From assembly GCA_023846275.1 (NCBI GenBank), contig CM043874.1, positions 30,663,630 to 30,727,629 of the forward strand: a stretch of 64,000 nucleotides of DNA. The letters run 5' to 3'. The stretch is from Vanilla planifolia. Taxonomy: Eukaryota; Streptophyta; Magnoliopsida; Asparagales; Orchidaceae. Shown here piece by piece: positions 44,128 to 56,405 of this stretch. Position 1 is the first letter of the stretch. The number at the start of each line of letters is the position of its first letter. The translations under genes and the position numbers were made by a program. A model generated the notes under the pieces. The model made no database searches and was not told the origin of the DNA. It worked only from the letters and a program-made list of their open reading frames with translations.

Positions 44128-44440
44128 AAATGGAGATGGAAAGGTGTAAGACAAAGAAGAATGTTGTAGAAAAGAGCAAAGTATATAAAAGAAGAATCCA
44201 TCACATTAAGGATTGAATAATCTTTAAAATCAACCATTTCCAAAAGAAGATGAGGTAACACTAATAACCAAAAGTTTAACTTTACTTAAGCATCATGATG
44301 TAGGCAAAAGAACAACAAAACATTTGAGATCAAGGTGCAAGTATGTCGTAAGTGTTGATACTCAAAACATATCCATCTTAAATGTCCAAGGGTCTTAGAA
44401 AGACTAGAGAAGTGTAAGAGCAGCAAAAAGAAAAAGAAAA
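44128..44440 (+). pseudogene. Ty1/copia gag relic, second part with zinc knuckle
   Basis: Directly after the solo LTR the plus strand continues EMERCKTKKNVVEKSK, as copia gag does after its EL.GSLMTYE segment. Around 44340-44410 it reads QVCRKC, stop, YSKHIHLKCPRVLERLEK, a CCHC knuckle (C..C....H....C) with a stop inside. Degenerate. Confidence 0.75.
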
Positions 44441-44664
44441 TATAGAAGATTTAGAGGAATTATCTTCAACTAATGATGAAAAGAATAAAATACTAATTTT
44501 GGAAGATTTAAAGTATAACTTAATTATGTGACTCTTGTTTTAAAGTTACTTTTGATATTAAACATTATGTAATTAGCAAAAATGACGAATCTCTTGTCAT
44601 AGCTTCTAGGAGAAGAGTGATTCCTTTGAAAATTTTATTATTTTGATCACAAGAATGTAAAATA

Positions 44665-45180
44665 AACATGGAGTGATAATGGTTTCAATTTTGAGTGATC
44701 ATGGTAGAGAATTTAAAAATAAGCCTTTCATAGAGCATTGTAGTAAGTATAAGACTATTCACATTTTCTGATCACTTACTTCTCAACAACAAACTGAAGT
44801 TTTTGAAAGGAAGAATATGATTTTTAGTATATATGGTTAGGTGCATGTTTAATGATTATAAGATGCCTAAGTATTTTTTGGGTCATCCAATGTTATGAAT
44901 CTTGTGTTCTCTCATCCAATTTTAGAAGTTAGACCTTATGAATTATTATATTTAAAGAAACCTGAGATTGGTTATCTACATTTTTTGGATTGTAAGTGTT
45001 ATATTCTCAATAATGAAAAATGTGAATTTGGTATGTTTGATACAAAATTTGATGAAAGAATATTTTTAAGATACTCACTCAATGGTAAATCATATAAGGT
45101 ATATAATAAGAGCATCTAATTAATAAAAGAATCGATTCATGTAACCTTTGATGAGTCTCTTCTATTTAAACATAATAAAA
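44665..45180 (+). pseudogene. Ty1/copia integrase core relic
   Basis: Reads LSDHGREFKNKPFIEHC, TSQQQTEVFERKN, then RPYELLYLKKPEIGYLHFLD, CKCYILNN, FDTKFDERIFLRYSLNGKSY and SIHVTFDE. These align in order with copia integrase (SDHG.EF.N, PQQNGVVERKN, PYEL..G.KP...Y...FGCKCF, FLGYS...KAYRVYN, E.IHV.FDE). Stops break it in at least two places. Confidence 0.9.
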
Positions 45181-45389
45181 AAATAATGGAGGAAGAACTT
45201 GAGGAGTTTGAGGTAATAATACATACAAAAAAGATAAATAAGTTAAGCATCAATAGAAAATCAAGTCCTTAGAAAGTGGCAATTTAAAAAGAACCATCTT
45301 AAAGGCCAAACATTAAGAGAAGTGAAGAAAGGAGTTATAATTAAACCCTTAGGTCATGGTATAAGAGATTTTATAGTTTTCTTATTTTA

Positions 45390-45780
45390 AATGTTTTTAT
45401 TAAAGGTAGAGTTGACACTAAATTATTTATTAAAAATACATAAGACTAATTAGAATGCCAAATTTATGTTGATGACACTGGTTTTGCTTCAACAAATGAT
45501 GAGCTTTGTGAAAATTTTTCAAATCTTATAAAAAATAAGCTTGATATGAGAATTACCTTTCTTTCTAGGATTATAAGTAAAGCAAGTAGAAAATAAAATT
45601 TTCATATGTCAAACTAAGTATACTTTAGAGTTATTAAAAAAGTTTAGATTTAAAAATTTGAAAGTCAAAGTAACACGCTTGCCAATAACTACATCATTAG
45701 TTCAAGATGAAAATTGAAAATCTATTGAAAAGAGGTGTGGAGAAATGGTGGGCTCTTTGTTATATCTTATAGATAATAGA
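45390..45780 (+). pseudogene. Ty1/copia reverse transcriptase relic, truncated
   Basis: Frames read NDELCENF, LPFFLGL, VENKIFICQTKYTLELLKKF, then EMVGSLLYLIDNR. These match the C-terminal half of copia RT (DDI.FG.TN..LC..F, ELNFFLGLQ.KQ, I..SQ.KY...LLKKF, MVGSLLYLT..RPD). The sequence stops exactly at 45780, where TGTCACACCC begins, so RNase H and the end of the element are missing here. Confidence 0.85.
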
Positions 45781-46088
45781 TGTCACACCCCATTTTTTGT
45801 AGCATTTTTTATTTCTTTGAATATAACAAGACCAATGCACTAGTCTACACCTATTGCTAGCACTTTTTATCTCCTAAGCTTGACATTCAAACTAAGAGTT
45901 GTAATATCTAAATTTGATCATTATGCTTATGGAACCTTGTCACCACCCCAACTGATCACTCAAAATGATTTAGAAATAGCTCCACCTAAGGTTAAGTAAC
46001 CCACAAAGTACTCTGATATGTATATGGTACCAAAACAAACTTATAGCCTATAGATGATTATATCCACATGATCTAAATTATGCATAAA
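45781..46088. mobile_element. LTR-like fragment starting TGTCACACCCC
   Basis: It begins precisely where the copia RT ends, with TGTCACACCCC, a common LTR terminus. It runs only to 46088, where the gypsy element with its TAACC duplication is inserted, and would continue at 57013. The other terminus was not found, so size and family are unknown. Confidence 0.45.
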
Positions 46089-46093
46089 TAACC
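46089..46093. repeat. Gypsy target-site duplication, left copy (TAACC)
   Basis: TAACC directly abuts the left LTR; an identical TAACC follows the right LTR at 57008-57012. Confidence 0.8.
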
Positions 46094-48414
46094 CGTAATA
46101 ACTTTTTTTTCATAAATTCCAATTCAAGTTTTTTAACTAAATAATGTTATGACACCACTAATATAGACCTTTATTTTTACCACAAATTGAATTTATTTTC
46201 TCAAAAGTTTAGAATTTAAATAGCCAAAATCTCCCCTTGATTTTTCTATTTTTTAATTTATAAAAATACTTCAATATAACATTTATATCTTTATCTACAA
46301 CTATAAATAATTAAAACTATCACAATAATCATATTTTATAGTATTCATAGTCTCTTTATAGTATTATAACTAGTTTTTACATACATATATAATACTAAAT
46401 AAATCACATGATTAATAAGTCATTCAGCACAACTCTTGTAGTATAAATCTTTTTAGTTTTAATTTTTTATTATAAATAGTTTTTATGAGTAATCCTCTTT
46501 TTTTTATAGTGGCAATATACCTAAAACGTTAGTACTAAAACAATAATTTAGGACAATCATATATAGAGTCTAATTATAAGTATCAATCATAACATGTAAG
46601 CAAGCATAGTCTTATTAATATTAAAATATAAAAAAAGATATATTATAAAAAGAAAGAATAAAATAAACTCTAAAATAAATAACAAGAACATGAAGCTTTT
46701 AATTATATTTTTCATCTTTTTTTTAATGTGATCTTATTTATCGATATATGCTTTTACTTAACTAAGTAAACTTTATGATTGCCACTATTGTTACTCCTTT
46801 TCTCTCTTAAAGTGGTAAGTATTCTTATTTTAGTTTACTTATTTATAATAAAAATCTTATTTATTGATTTATTATATCATGTTTTTATGCATAATTATAC
46901 TCAATATTTTCATAATTTTTTAATGGCTATATTGTTGTGACAAATCACAATAATGTAGCCCACTAACCATCTCATGACAACAAATCACAATCTGGTGGCT
47001 CACTAACCAGTTGTTATCTTACAATGACAATGTCAACCATGTGGTACACTGGTTACTAACTACGTAATAATGGTAATATCTCAATCTTGTGGCACATTAG
47101 ACATTAGCCATCTCACGATAATAAATGTTAACAATGTGAAAAATTGGCTACTCAGAATCTCATGATGATAATATCTCAATCTTGTAGCACACTAGCTACT
47201 AGTTGTAAATAGCAACATATTTTAATTTCAAAGAATTCACTATTTATTAATTTTATTTTTTTTAATTTCAATTATTATCTCTTTAATTTGTTTTCACATG
47301 TACAGTTCTTATTTTTTATAATATTTAATTAGATGTATATTTTTGCATCAATGTATTAAATATCATACTAACATAATTAAACATGTTAAATAATTTCACA
47401 TAGCAATTTATCAATATTAAAAGGAATACATCTAATTATAAATACAAATTTTCATATAGTTATATATAATAATACTATATTAGTACATCAATATCATATG
47501 CTTTGCACAAAATTTACATGTAAAGTCTTAATGTCAACAAACGATAATATATAAGGCATATGTATATAATATTTATGTTAGAGTATCGACATTAAGAGTT
47601 TTCTTATTTTTCATGCTTCTCATTGTTGGAAGTCAAATTTCATATTTTTTTAATTTTAGTCTATCAAGCAACACCTATCTCAACTTAATATAAAAAAAAT
47701 GTGAAATTTTAATTTACCAAGGTTTGTAATTTTTTTATTATAAAACACTTTTCAAATCAATGAATTTTCTCTTTTATCACTTCAAGCACTCTCTCTCTCC
47801 CTCTCACACTCTCTTAATTTTTCTTTTTTTTTAAAACCCTAACTTATAAGGCTCAAGGGATTCTACATACCATCAACCTAATAGTCAAATAAGATATTAA
47901 TTAAAACTAAATTATATCTTATATTATCAAAAATGAGGGAAATTGAAAGCAAGCAGTAGAAATAATAGGTTAACTCATAAATCCTTGTTAATGCACTAAC
48001 TCCTCATTCCTTTTTTAGTCAATGTTTCAATGGTTCTTGTAACCTTCATCGATGAAATAAGTTTCAAACAAACTTTCAGCCGACCACATGTAGAAATCTT
48101 CTCTATGGTATGGGAAGCTTTGGGCATATTTAGGAAAAAAGGGTGTTCTATTTTTGAAAATAGAAATCACACTTATAATTTAGTTATATAGATAATATAA
48201 TTTAATAGTATTTATTTTTATTAGCTTTGATAATTCACAAAACTTCTTAATAAACTCTGATCGAGACAACACAAAAGTTGTTGGACTTGTCTCAATTAGC
48301 TCTAACCAATTATATATTTATTTGTATATTTTGTAATACTTTAATTTTTTAAGATTTGTCAAATTTAATGAGACATTTTGATTTATACTTGATTTGATAA
48401 TCGAGAATATTACA
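46094..48414 (-). mobile_element. 3' LTR of the gypsy element
   Basis: 2.3 kb. It pairs with 54715-57007 along its length, for example ATGTTATGA-ACCACTAATAT, ACACTCTCTCTC, TTTTGAAAATAGAAAT and GAGAAT-TTACA at the border. Its lower terminus reads CGTAATAAC, against TGTGACAAA in the other LTR, the differences being mostly transitions. Confidence 0.88.
46930..47205. repeat. LTR-internal tandem repeat, 3' LTR copy
   Basis: About six imperfect units of 45-50 bp with a core like TCTCAATCTTGTGGCACACTAG..ACTA..CATCTCATGA-AATAA. The same array stands at 55470-55745 in the other LTR, so it predates insertion. Confidence 0.8.
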
Positions 48415-48427
48415 AATTCTTCCTTCT
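48415..48427 (-). other. Polypurine tract of the gypsy element
   Basis: The minus strand reads AAAGAAGGAAGAATT directly before the 3' LTR start TGTAATATTC. This is the expected plus-strand primer site. Confidence 0.75.
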
Positions 48428-48939
48428 TTATAATAACTTAGGATACTTCTTTCTCATCTTATCTTCAAGTTCCCATGTAGCTTTAAGTTTTATTTGATTG
48501 TGCCATTATACTTTAACTATGAGAATTACTTTTCTTCTCAATTGTTTTCTTTCTTTAGCTAAAATTCTAATAGACTTCTCTTCATAACTCAAGTTGGTTG
48601 CAATTCATGATGTTTGGATCATATTGTACTATATAAGATGGATAAATAATGTGTTTTCTTAGAGATGAAATATAAAATACATTATGCATGCCTACTAATG
48701 CTAGAGATAATGGTACTATGTATGTAATCTCTCCAACTCCTAGTATATGAAAAGATCCAATACAGGCTTCAGCTTCTCACATGTACCAAATTAGATTACA
48801 CCCTTTATTGGACTCACTTTTAAGAGTACATATTCTCCTTTCTACCTTTTTGTGTTTTATGTCAAAGTACTTCTTTTGATGATCTTGTGTTTTTGGTATT
48901 CTTTTATGAATAATTTGAATCTTTTGATTTGTTTCATCT

Positions 48940-49640
48940 ATTAGTTCTGGTGACAATTGAGCTTTGTCACTTTCTTTATATCAACATTATGTTGATAGAT
49001 ATTTCTTATCATACGTTACCTTATATAACATCGTTTTTATGTTGGATTGATAACTATTATTATAATTAAACTCAATCAATGTTAGATGAGTATCTTAGTT
49101 TTCATTAAAATCTAATATATTTAGTTTCAACATATTCTCCAAAGTCTTTATAGTTTTTTCAATTTATCCATCTATTTAATAATAAAATATTATACTAAAT
49201 TTTAATTTACCAAACACTTCATATACCTTTTTTTTCAAAAATTTGAGGTGAAGTTAGAATCTTGATCATATATAGTTGCCTTCAACACTTCATGTAATGT
49301 CACAATTTAATTAACATAAATCTACTCTAGCTTTTCAACTAAATAAATATCTCTAATTGATAAAAAAAAATTGGCTAATTTTGTTAATCTATCAAAAAAT
49401 TACCCATATAGCATCATATCCTTTATTGATCTTAGTAACTCAACTATTAACTCTATTGATATTTCTTCTCATTTTTATATTGGAATAGAAAGAGGTTGCA
49501 ATAATCTACTTAGTTTCTATTACTCCCCTTTCACTTGTTGATATATCACACACTTTCTCACATAGTCATAAACAACTTTCTTTATACCATTTCACCAAAA
49601 TCTCTACTTTAAGTCATATTACATTTTGTAATTCATAGAT
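48940..49640 (-). pseudogene. Ty3/gypsy integrase relic
   Basis: Minus-strand frames read VRKCVIYQQVKGE, LLQPLSIPI, DRLTKLANFF, LVEKLE, LHEVLKATIYDQDSNFTSNF, then TLENMLKLNILDF and EFNYNNSYQS. These follow gypsy integrase (C..CQ..K.EHQ, LLQPLPIP.WKWE, DRLTK.AHF, Y..EKLA.LY, LHGVP..IVSDRD..FTS.FW, TLEDMLRACVLDF, EF.YNNSYQSS). Many stops. Confidence 0.9.
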
Positions 49641-50069
49641 ATATTATGTATGTTATTCTATGAGCTTATTTAATAAAGTTTGTTTCTATATACCTACTAT
49701 AAGAGAACATATTTTATTTTTATAAAAAAACTCCTTCATTTAAATTAAAATTTATTTCTTTTCTTTTAATAATTTTAGCTTTGATTTGTTGGATGTCTTC
49801 ATCTATATATTGAGTAACTTTTAAAGTTTGCAACCACTCTGCTACAATAACTAATTGAAAATTTTTTTTTCTAATAGTTATTAATATTATATTTAATTTC
49901 AATTAATTTATTTCAATTATTAATTGTATTTCTCCTAAGCTTGATATCATGTTATAAAGATTATCACTATAGCTCAACACATTAGCTATAACATTAGTTT
50001 TATTTTGATGATAAATAATCTTTATTTTATAATCCTTAAATAGTTTTAGCCACCTTTATTGCCCAAATT

Positions 50070-50300
50070 TAATTGTTTATGGAAAACAATACTTCAAACT
50101 ATGTTGATCTATAAATAGTTAACTTTTTATGCCATAAAGATAATATTTTTAAATCTTTAAAGCAAATACAATTATAACAAGCTCAAGATCATGTATAAAA
50201 TAATTTCTTTCATTATGTCATTGCTGTCTTGAAGCATATGCTATAACTCTGTCATAATGTATCAATAGACATCTATGTCCTTACAAAGATGTATCGGTAT
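50070..50300 (-). pseudogene. Ty3/gypsy RNase H relic
   Basis: The minus strand reads VYTDTSL, DRVIAYASRQQ, NERNYFIHDLELVIIVFALK and IDQHSLKY. These match V.TDAS, G.VVAYASRQL, HE.NYP.HDLEL.AVVFALK..RHYLYG and TDHKSLKY of gypsy RNase H. Stops and frame changes are present. Confidence 0.88.
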
Positions 50301-50619
50301 ATACTTAAAATTTTATTTCTTTCTTATGTAATGTTATGACATGTGATAAAGTCAATTTCTCCTTCAAAATTCAGAAGCTTCTTTCACAGTTTAAATTTTA
50401 TTCACAAATTACTATCTTCTGAGCTAATCTTGTTAATAGTATCATAATCTGAGAAAATCTTTTTACAAATTATCAATAATGCTTAACTAAATCTAAGAAA
50501 TGTCGTGCTTTTATTACATTACTAGTCTTGGGCTATTCAACAATAGTTATTTTTCTAGAAATATATAGAGATTCCTTTTACATTGACTATATATCCCAAG
50601 AAAAATAGACTAAATAACC

Positions 50620-51240
50620 AAAACCTATATTTTGAAATAAGTGTTTTTTATGTTCTACTTCATTTATTTATATATTAAAATATTATTAATAAATAAAATA
50701 ATAAAATGATCAAATCATTACTTGAACACTCTCTTTATAAAATCTATAAAAGCTACTAGAATATTTTTAAACCAAAAGACAACACAAGAAATTTAAAATA
50801 AATATATTTGATTCTAAAAGTAGTTTTTAAAATATCTCTCTTCTAATTTTAAATGATAATCAGATCTTATGCCAATCTTTGAAAATACTTTAGCTCCTTA
50901 CAATTGATCAAATAATTTATTTATTTTGGGCAAAAGATATTTATTCTTGATTGCGATCTTGCTCAATTCTCTTTAATCAATGCATTTTCTTAAACTTTCA
51001 TCATTTTCTTAACAAATAATATAAGTACATCTCAAGGGGATGCACTAAGTCTACAAAACTTTTTATTAATCAAGTCTTATAATTATATTTTTAATTCTTG
51101 TAATTCAAGTGGCACAATTTTATAAGATGCTTTTGTATTGGTTCTACTCTTGATACCAAATAAATTATAAATTTAGTCTTTCTATTATGTTGCATTTAAG
51201 GTAAATCCTTAGAGAAAACATTTGGATATTCACATGCCAT
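50620..51240 (-). pseudogene. Ty3/gypsy reverse transcriptase relic, active site lost
   Basis: Reads CEYPNVFSKDLP, VPLELQELK, ILFVKK, ESLRKCIDXRELSKIAIKNK, YLLPKINKLFDQL and GAKVFSKIGIRSDYHLKLE, then IDFIKRVF and FINNILIY. These align with FPDVF.EDLPGLPP, P.EL.ELK.QL, VLFVKKKDGS.RMCIDYRELNK.T.KN.YPLPRID, FSKIDLRSGYHQ and FIDDILVYS. Asp in motif A is Gly and the DD pair is NN, so it is catalytically dead besides its stops. Confidence 0.92.
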
Positions 51241-53689
51241 TAAAACTTCTTGTAAATATAATTATTTCTTTTCAACTTCTTATATTAATGTTAGATAATA
51301 CTTATAACTTTTCTTTACTAATCCTTCAATTTTTATAGTAGATATTATAGGATTTTTTTGCTTTTACTAAGATCAATATCATCTATCATATGAATCTTTA
51401 ATTTCTTATCCCAATAATTAATAATAACTTGATTAGATATTAACCAATCTATTTTGATAATAACATCTAATTATAATAGTTTTATAATAATTAATTAATA
51501 TTTAAAAGATGTTCTATTGATTTACACATCTTGTCTAATATATTCATCTACTTTTACTTCTTCTTTTATAGATGGTTTTACTAAAAGAGAAGTTTTTAAT
51601 ACTTGTATTTCAACTAATAATTATGTAATTAGATCAATTAATATAAGAGAATATGATGTACCATAATCAAATAAAGTTATTACAAGTATATCTTATAACA
51701 TAAGAGTACTTGTGATAACTTCTAGTGATACAAGCGACACTTTTTTGGGTGATGACATAGATGTAAGATTGTGTAATCTATTATGGAGCTATAGAAGCCT
51801 TTCTTTAACTAGTATCATATGCACCTTGAGATATACTATTAGGTCCTACTTATTGTATCTTTTGATGTGATTATCACAAAATAAAGGCTAAATATTTACT
51901 AATACATTGTCAAGCTTAACATTGCTTTAGTTAAATCTTAATGAGTATTTTAGTTATTTAAATTTGTTGGAGCAATGATTGTTGTAGCATAAATAGTGAA
52001 TGTCATTTGATGGCTCAACCTATTGACTTTGGAGCTATAAAGATAATGGTCTTTATGAAGTGACTATTCTACAAAGAACTTTATTTTTAAATATTTATGG
52101 TTAACATATTAAATTTTTAAATTCTTTGTAATTATGATAGATAGAACTATCATCCTTCATACATATGTGAATTTAATTTAAGTTATATTTTATTAGAATG
52201 CATTTGAGTTTTTGAATATTAAAATATTTTTTATAAAAATTTTGTTATAAAGAAAAGATTTTTTTTTACTTAAGCACCCCCACAATAAGCCCAAAGGGCT
52301 TAGGTTAAGTGGCCTAAAGGGGACACGAGCCTTGGGGATCCACAGGCCAAGAAGTCAACCAAAATCATGTCAGGTCAAACCCAAGTATCGATTGAGTCTG
52401 GTAACTATTGTGGTCTTTAGGTGAATTGGTTCAGGACATTACTTCTAAACTGACTTAGAAGAAATGAGTTAGAGTGGTCTTGATATTTAATTTTTGTAAA
52501 TTAGGTCTAGTCAAACCCATATACATGCATTAGCAACTCGAGTCATGACTTCCTGAGAACATCAGAGGATAGCCAACACATTAGGCTGATAATAATATGC
52601 AGTGGATGTATTATAAGTATAAAAAACTTAAATAGTTTAGAAATGTGGGACTAAAGATAAGATTTTCCAAAAACTTGAGATTTCTGCATAGATTGATTGA
52701 ACATTTTTTGAGATAAAAAAATCTAGATTTTTCCTACATTTGTGATTAGTCTTCTATCTTTAACCATTCATCTCTAATGCTTAATCAAATGGCTGAAAAT
52801 CTCTTTTCCTATGTGAAAAGCAACCTCATCATCGTTACCATCCATCTGACTTTCAAATCCAATACTCTAGATCTTTTCTCACAATGATTGGACTTAGACC
52901 TTTTGTCATTTAAGTTGATCTAATGGTTATTGCTCTATTTGCATAATCAAACAACAACTGTATCATCTTCTCTATCTATAATGGCTAGCTTTTTGAAAAG
53001 TAGATTCTAACCATTATGAGAGTTATTTTTAGATTTTTTTTATTTCAAATTTAAATAGGGATCATTTATTAAACATAAATACTACTGTTGAATCATGCTT
53101 AAATTTTTTCATACAAGTCAAAGTGAAGTTCAAATCACGAGCAACAAAATTCTATGTAATTATGGGAGCTGTAGATTTTTGTCATTTTCTATTTCTCCAC
53201 TTTTGTTTATAATCATTTATGCTTTTTTGGTAATATTTACTTCATTTATTAATAGTATTACTTTTGTTTAAAGAATTAAAAGTATAGGGATTTACTAAGC
53301 AAAAAATTATAAAGTTTTAAATTTTTTTTGAATAGCCAAGATTTCTCCAATTTTGATTTCTCATTACAGCATTGATGTGTATTAAGTTTACCCATATCGA
53401 CTTCAACAAAAAAGAATGGTCAGTGGAAGCCTAATCGGGGATTGGGGTTGGAGGTAAACACGTGTTTTTGGTCGGAGTACCTAAAAAGCTTTTGTACATT
53501 TCGTTTTCTTATTGAGAAATTTTATCTCATTGATAAAAAAATATATTTTTTTGGCAAAAAAGTTTCTTCTAATTATTGGAATTAAACAATTTTTTAAACA
53601 CACAATTCACCCCTTTCACTCTTGTTAATTTTACCTCACACATTTTACAACATTATCGTAATAGATCTCATAATAGTTTAAATTCCATC

Positions 53690-54690
53690 ACTAACATATT
53701 GACTTTCTTTCTCTCATTCAACATTTAGAGGATAATGTACAACATTGTGGTTGACTTGTTGACACTTATAATATTTAATTGACTTTGATTTGCGACACTC
53801 TCACCAATGAAACTTTGTAGAGATTTTATATTTTTATTATTGGCTAATTCTTGATTTAATAAACACTGTTGAAGATTGTGACCTTGATTCATTTGTAATT
53901 GGTTTCTTAAATTTTAGGTTACTTCTAGATGCGAAATTTGATCCCTTTCTTTTTCTCAAATTTCTTCTCACCTCATTTGCCACTTGATCATGCTTTGTGA
54001 GACAAGCAGACTCTACTAGTTTTCTATATGAAGAAAAATCCAATGGGCCATAATGCTTTTAACAGAATTTTATAGCCCATTTGTGAACAAATAACTTTTT
54101 TTGTTCTTTAGTAGCCACCATCTTAGGAATAAATTTGGCAAGTGATGAAAAATTCTACTCATAAGGTGTGATAATCAAGCTTTTTTGATATAATCTACTC
54201 AATTTATCTTATTTTTGGTTCCTTATTGAAGGAGGAATAAAATATTCTAAAAAAACTTTGTAGAAGTCTTGCAAAGATATTTCTAAATTTGATTTATTTT
54301 AAAACTTTATCCTTTTTTGTCCCCTAACAATAATTTGTAGCACCTTTCATCATAAGGGCTGCCAAAGAGACCCTTCTATTTGTAAGTTGAAAGCATGCTA
54401 TAAAATATTGTTTCAATGCTATCCAGCTAGTTCCTTATTTGTATAGGATGAACTACATTTGAAAATTGAGGTTGATGCAGCTTAAGAAATTGGTCAACCA
54501 ACTTATTATGTGATGAATTTCCTCAAATTGCCTTACAGGGGTTGCACTTCCCCTTGATAATAAATATTTAGCCAATTAATCTAGTAAATGTTCCCAATCT
54601 AGTTTAGGTTGTTAAGGGGCTCTACCTTTGTTATTAATACTGGTAGCTTCATCATTTGGATTGAATTCCTTGATTCCATCCTAAATCATA
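53690..54690 (-). pseudogene. Ty3/gypsy gag relic
   Basis: Minus-strand frames read WEHLLD, DFYKVFLEYFIPPSIRNQK, YQKSLIITPYE, FSSLAKFIPKMVATKEQKK and then LDFSSYRKLVESACLTKHD and NEVRRNLRKRKG. These follow plant gypsy gag (F...F..P...R..K..EF..L.QG...V..Y...F..L...AP..V......, then YRELV..AL..E). A knuckle-like CQQVNHNVVH remains near 53760 with missing cysteines. Confidence 0.85.
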
Positions 54691-54697
54691 ACAAATA

Positions 54698-54714
54698 AAA
54701 TTTCTTACCACAAA
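54698..54714 (-). other. Expected primer-binding site of the gypsy element, decayed
   Basis: After the 5' LTR end ...TTTGTCACA the minus strand reads TTTG then TGGTAAGAAATT. Only the first five bases match the initiator-Met type TGGTATCAGAGC. Confidence 0.4.
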
Positions 54715-55469
54715 TGTGACAAATTTTTTTCACATATTATAACTTAAATTATTTTCTAATTAAATCATGTTATGATACCACTAATATGACGATCTTTATT
54801 TTTGTCACATATTTAATTTATTTTCTACTAAGTTTAGAATTTAAATGGATAAAACATCTCTTTGATTTTGTTCATTTTTCCAATTTATAAATATGTAAAT
54901 ATAATATTTATATCCATAATATGGTAACCATATAATTTATATCCATAATAATTAATTGTAACACGCTAAATCTAACAACTCTAAACTACTAGAATCATCC
55001 CAAAAATCATATTTCATAATATCTATAGTCTCTTTATAGTATTACAATTATTAATTTAATTGGCTATCTATAATAATAAATAAATATATAAAATAAATAA
55101 TAATTTAATACAAACACATATAGGATCTTATCAAAAATTTTAATCATAATATGTAAGAAACCAGAGTCTCGTTATGTTAAAATATAAAAAAAGAAGATAT
55201 ATTATACAAAAAAGAATATAAAGAACTCTAAAATTAATAACAAGCACATGAAGTCTCCGATTATATTTTAATGTTTTGTTAATACGATCTTATTTATTGA
55301 TATCTATTTTTACTTAATTAAGTAAATCTTAAGATAACTAGTGCTACTACTCCCATTCTTTCTCATAGTAGTTAGTTAGTATCCTTAAGTTATGACACAA
55401 ATCTCATATATTGATTTATTATATCATATTTTTATGCATCATCATGCTTAGTCTTTTCATAATTTTTTC

Positions 55470-55745
55470 AATAGGTATGTGTTTGCAACAAATCAAAATA
55501 ATGTGACTCATTAGCCATTAGCCATCTTATGACAGCAAATCTCAATCTTGTGGCTCATTGGCCACTCCTCACCTCGTGATGGCAATGTCAACCATGTGAC
55601 ACACTAGTCATTAACCACCTCACAATAATAATATCTCAATCTGGTGACACACTAGTCGCTAACTAGCTCATTACAATAATATCAATAATGTGGCACACAG
55701 GCTACTGGCCTCCTTATGACGATAATATCTTATTATTGTTACACA
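55470..55745. repeat. LTR-internal tandem repeat, 5' LTR copy
   Basis: Counterpart of 46930-47205, with the same TCTCAATCTTGTGGC and CATCTTATGAC-type units. Confidence 0.8.
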
Positions 55746-56336
55746 TTAAAAATGAGTCACAAAGAACAATGAATTTTAATTTTAAAAATTTATTATTTAT
55801 TGATTTTATTTTATCAATTTCAACTATCACCTCTTTTATTTATTTTCACATGTATAATCTTTATTTTTAATAATGTTCAATTAGATTTATATTTTTATAT
55901 CAATATATTAAATGATATTTTGACATAGTTAATCATGAAAAATAATTTTACATAGAAATTTATCAATATTAAAAGGCATAAATCTTATTGTAAATATAAA
56001 TTTTTATATAATTATATATAATAGTACTACATCAATACATTAATATCACATACTCTGTATAAAATTTATATATAAAGTCTTAATATCAATAATCAATAAT
56101 ATATTAGGTATATATATATAACATTTATATTAGAATACCAACATCTAGAGTTTTTTTTATTTTTCATGTTTATCCTTGTTATAAGTCAAATTTCATGTTT
56201 ATCTATTTTAGCCTACCAACAAACACATTCAACTTAATATAAAAAATTATAAAATTTTAGTTTACCAAGATTCATAATTTCTAAATTGTACAACTTACTT
56301 CAAATTAATAAAAATTTCCTTTTCTCTCTCTTTAAG

Positions 56337-56405
56337 CAGACACTCTCTCTCTTTCTTTCTTTTCTTTCTTTTCTTTCTCTCTCTCTTCCCCTTCTCTCTC
56401 TCTCG
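56337..56405. repeat. Pyrimidine (CT/CTTT) microsatellite in the 5' LTR
   Basis: CTCTCTCT, then TTTCTTTCTTTTC-type repeats, then CTCTCTCT again, about 69 bp. Confidence 0.9.
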
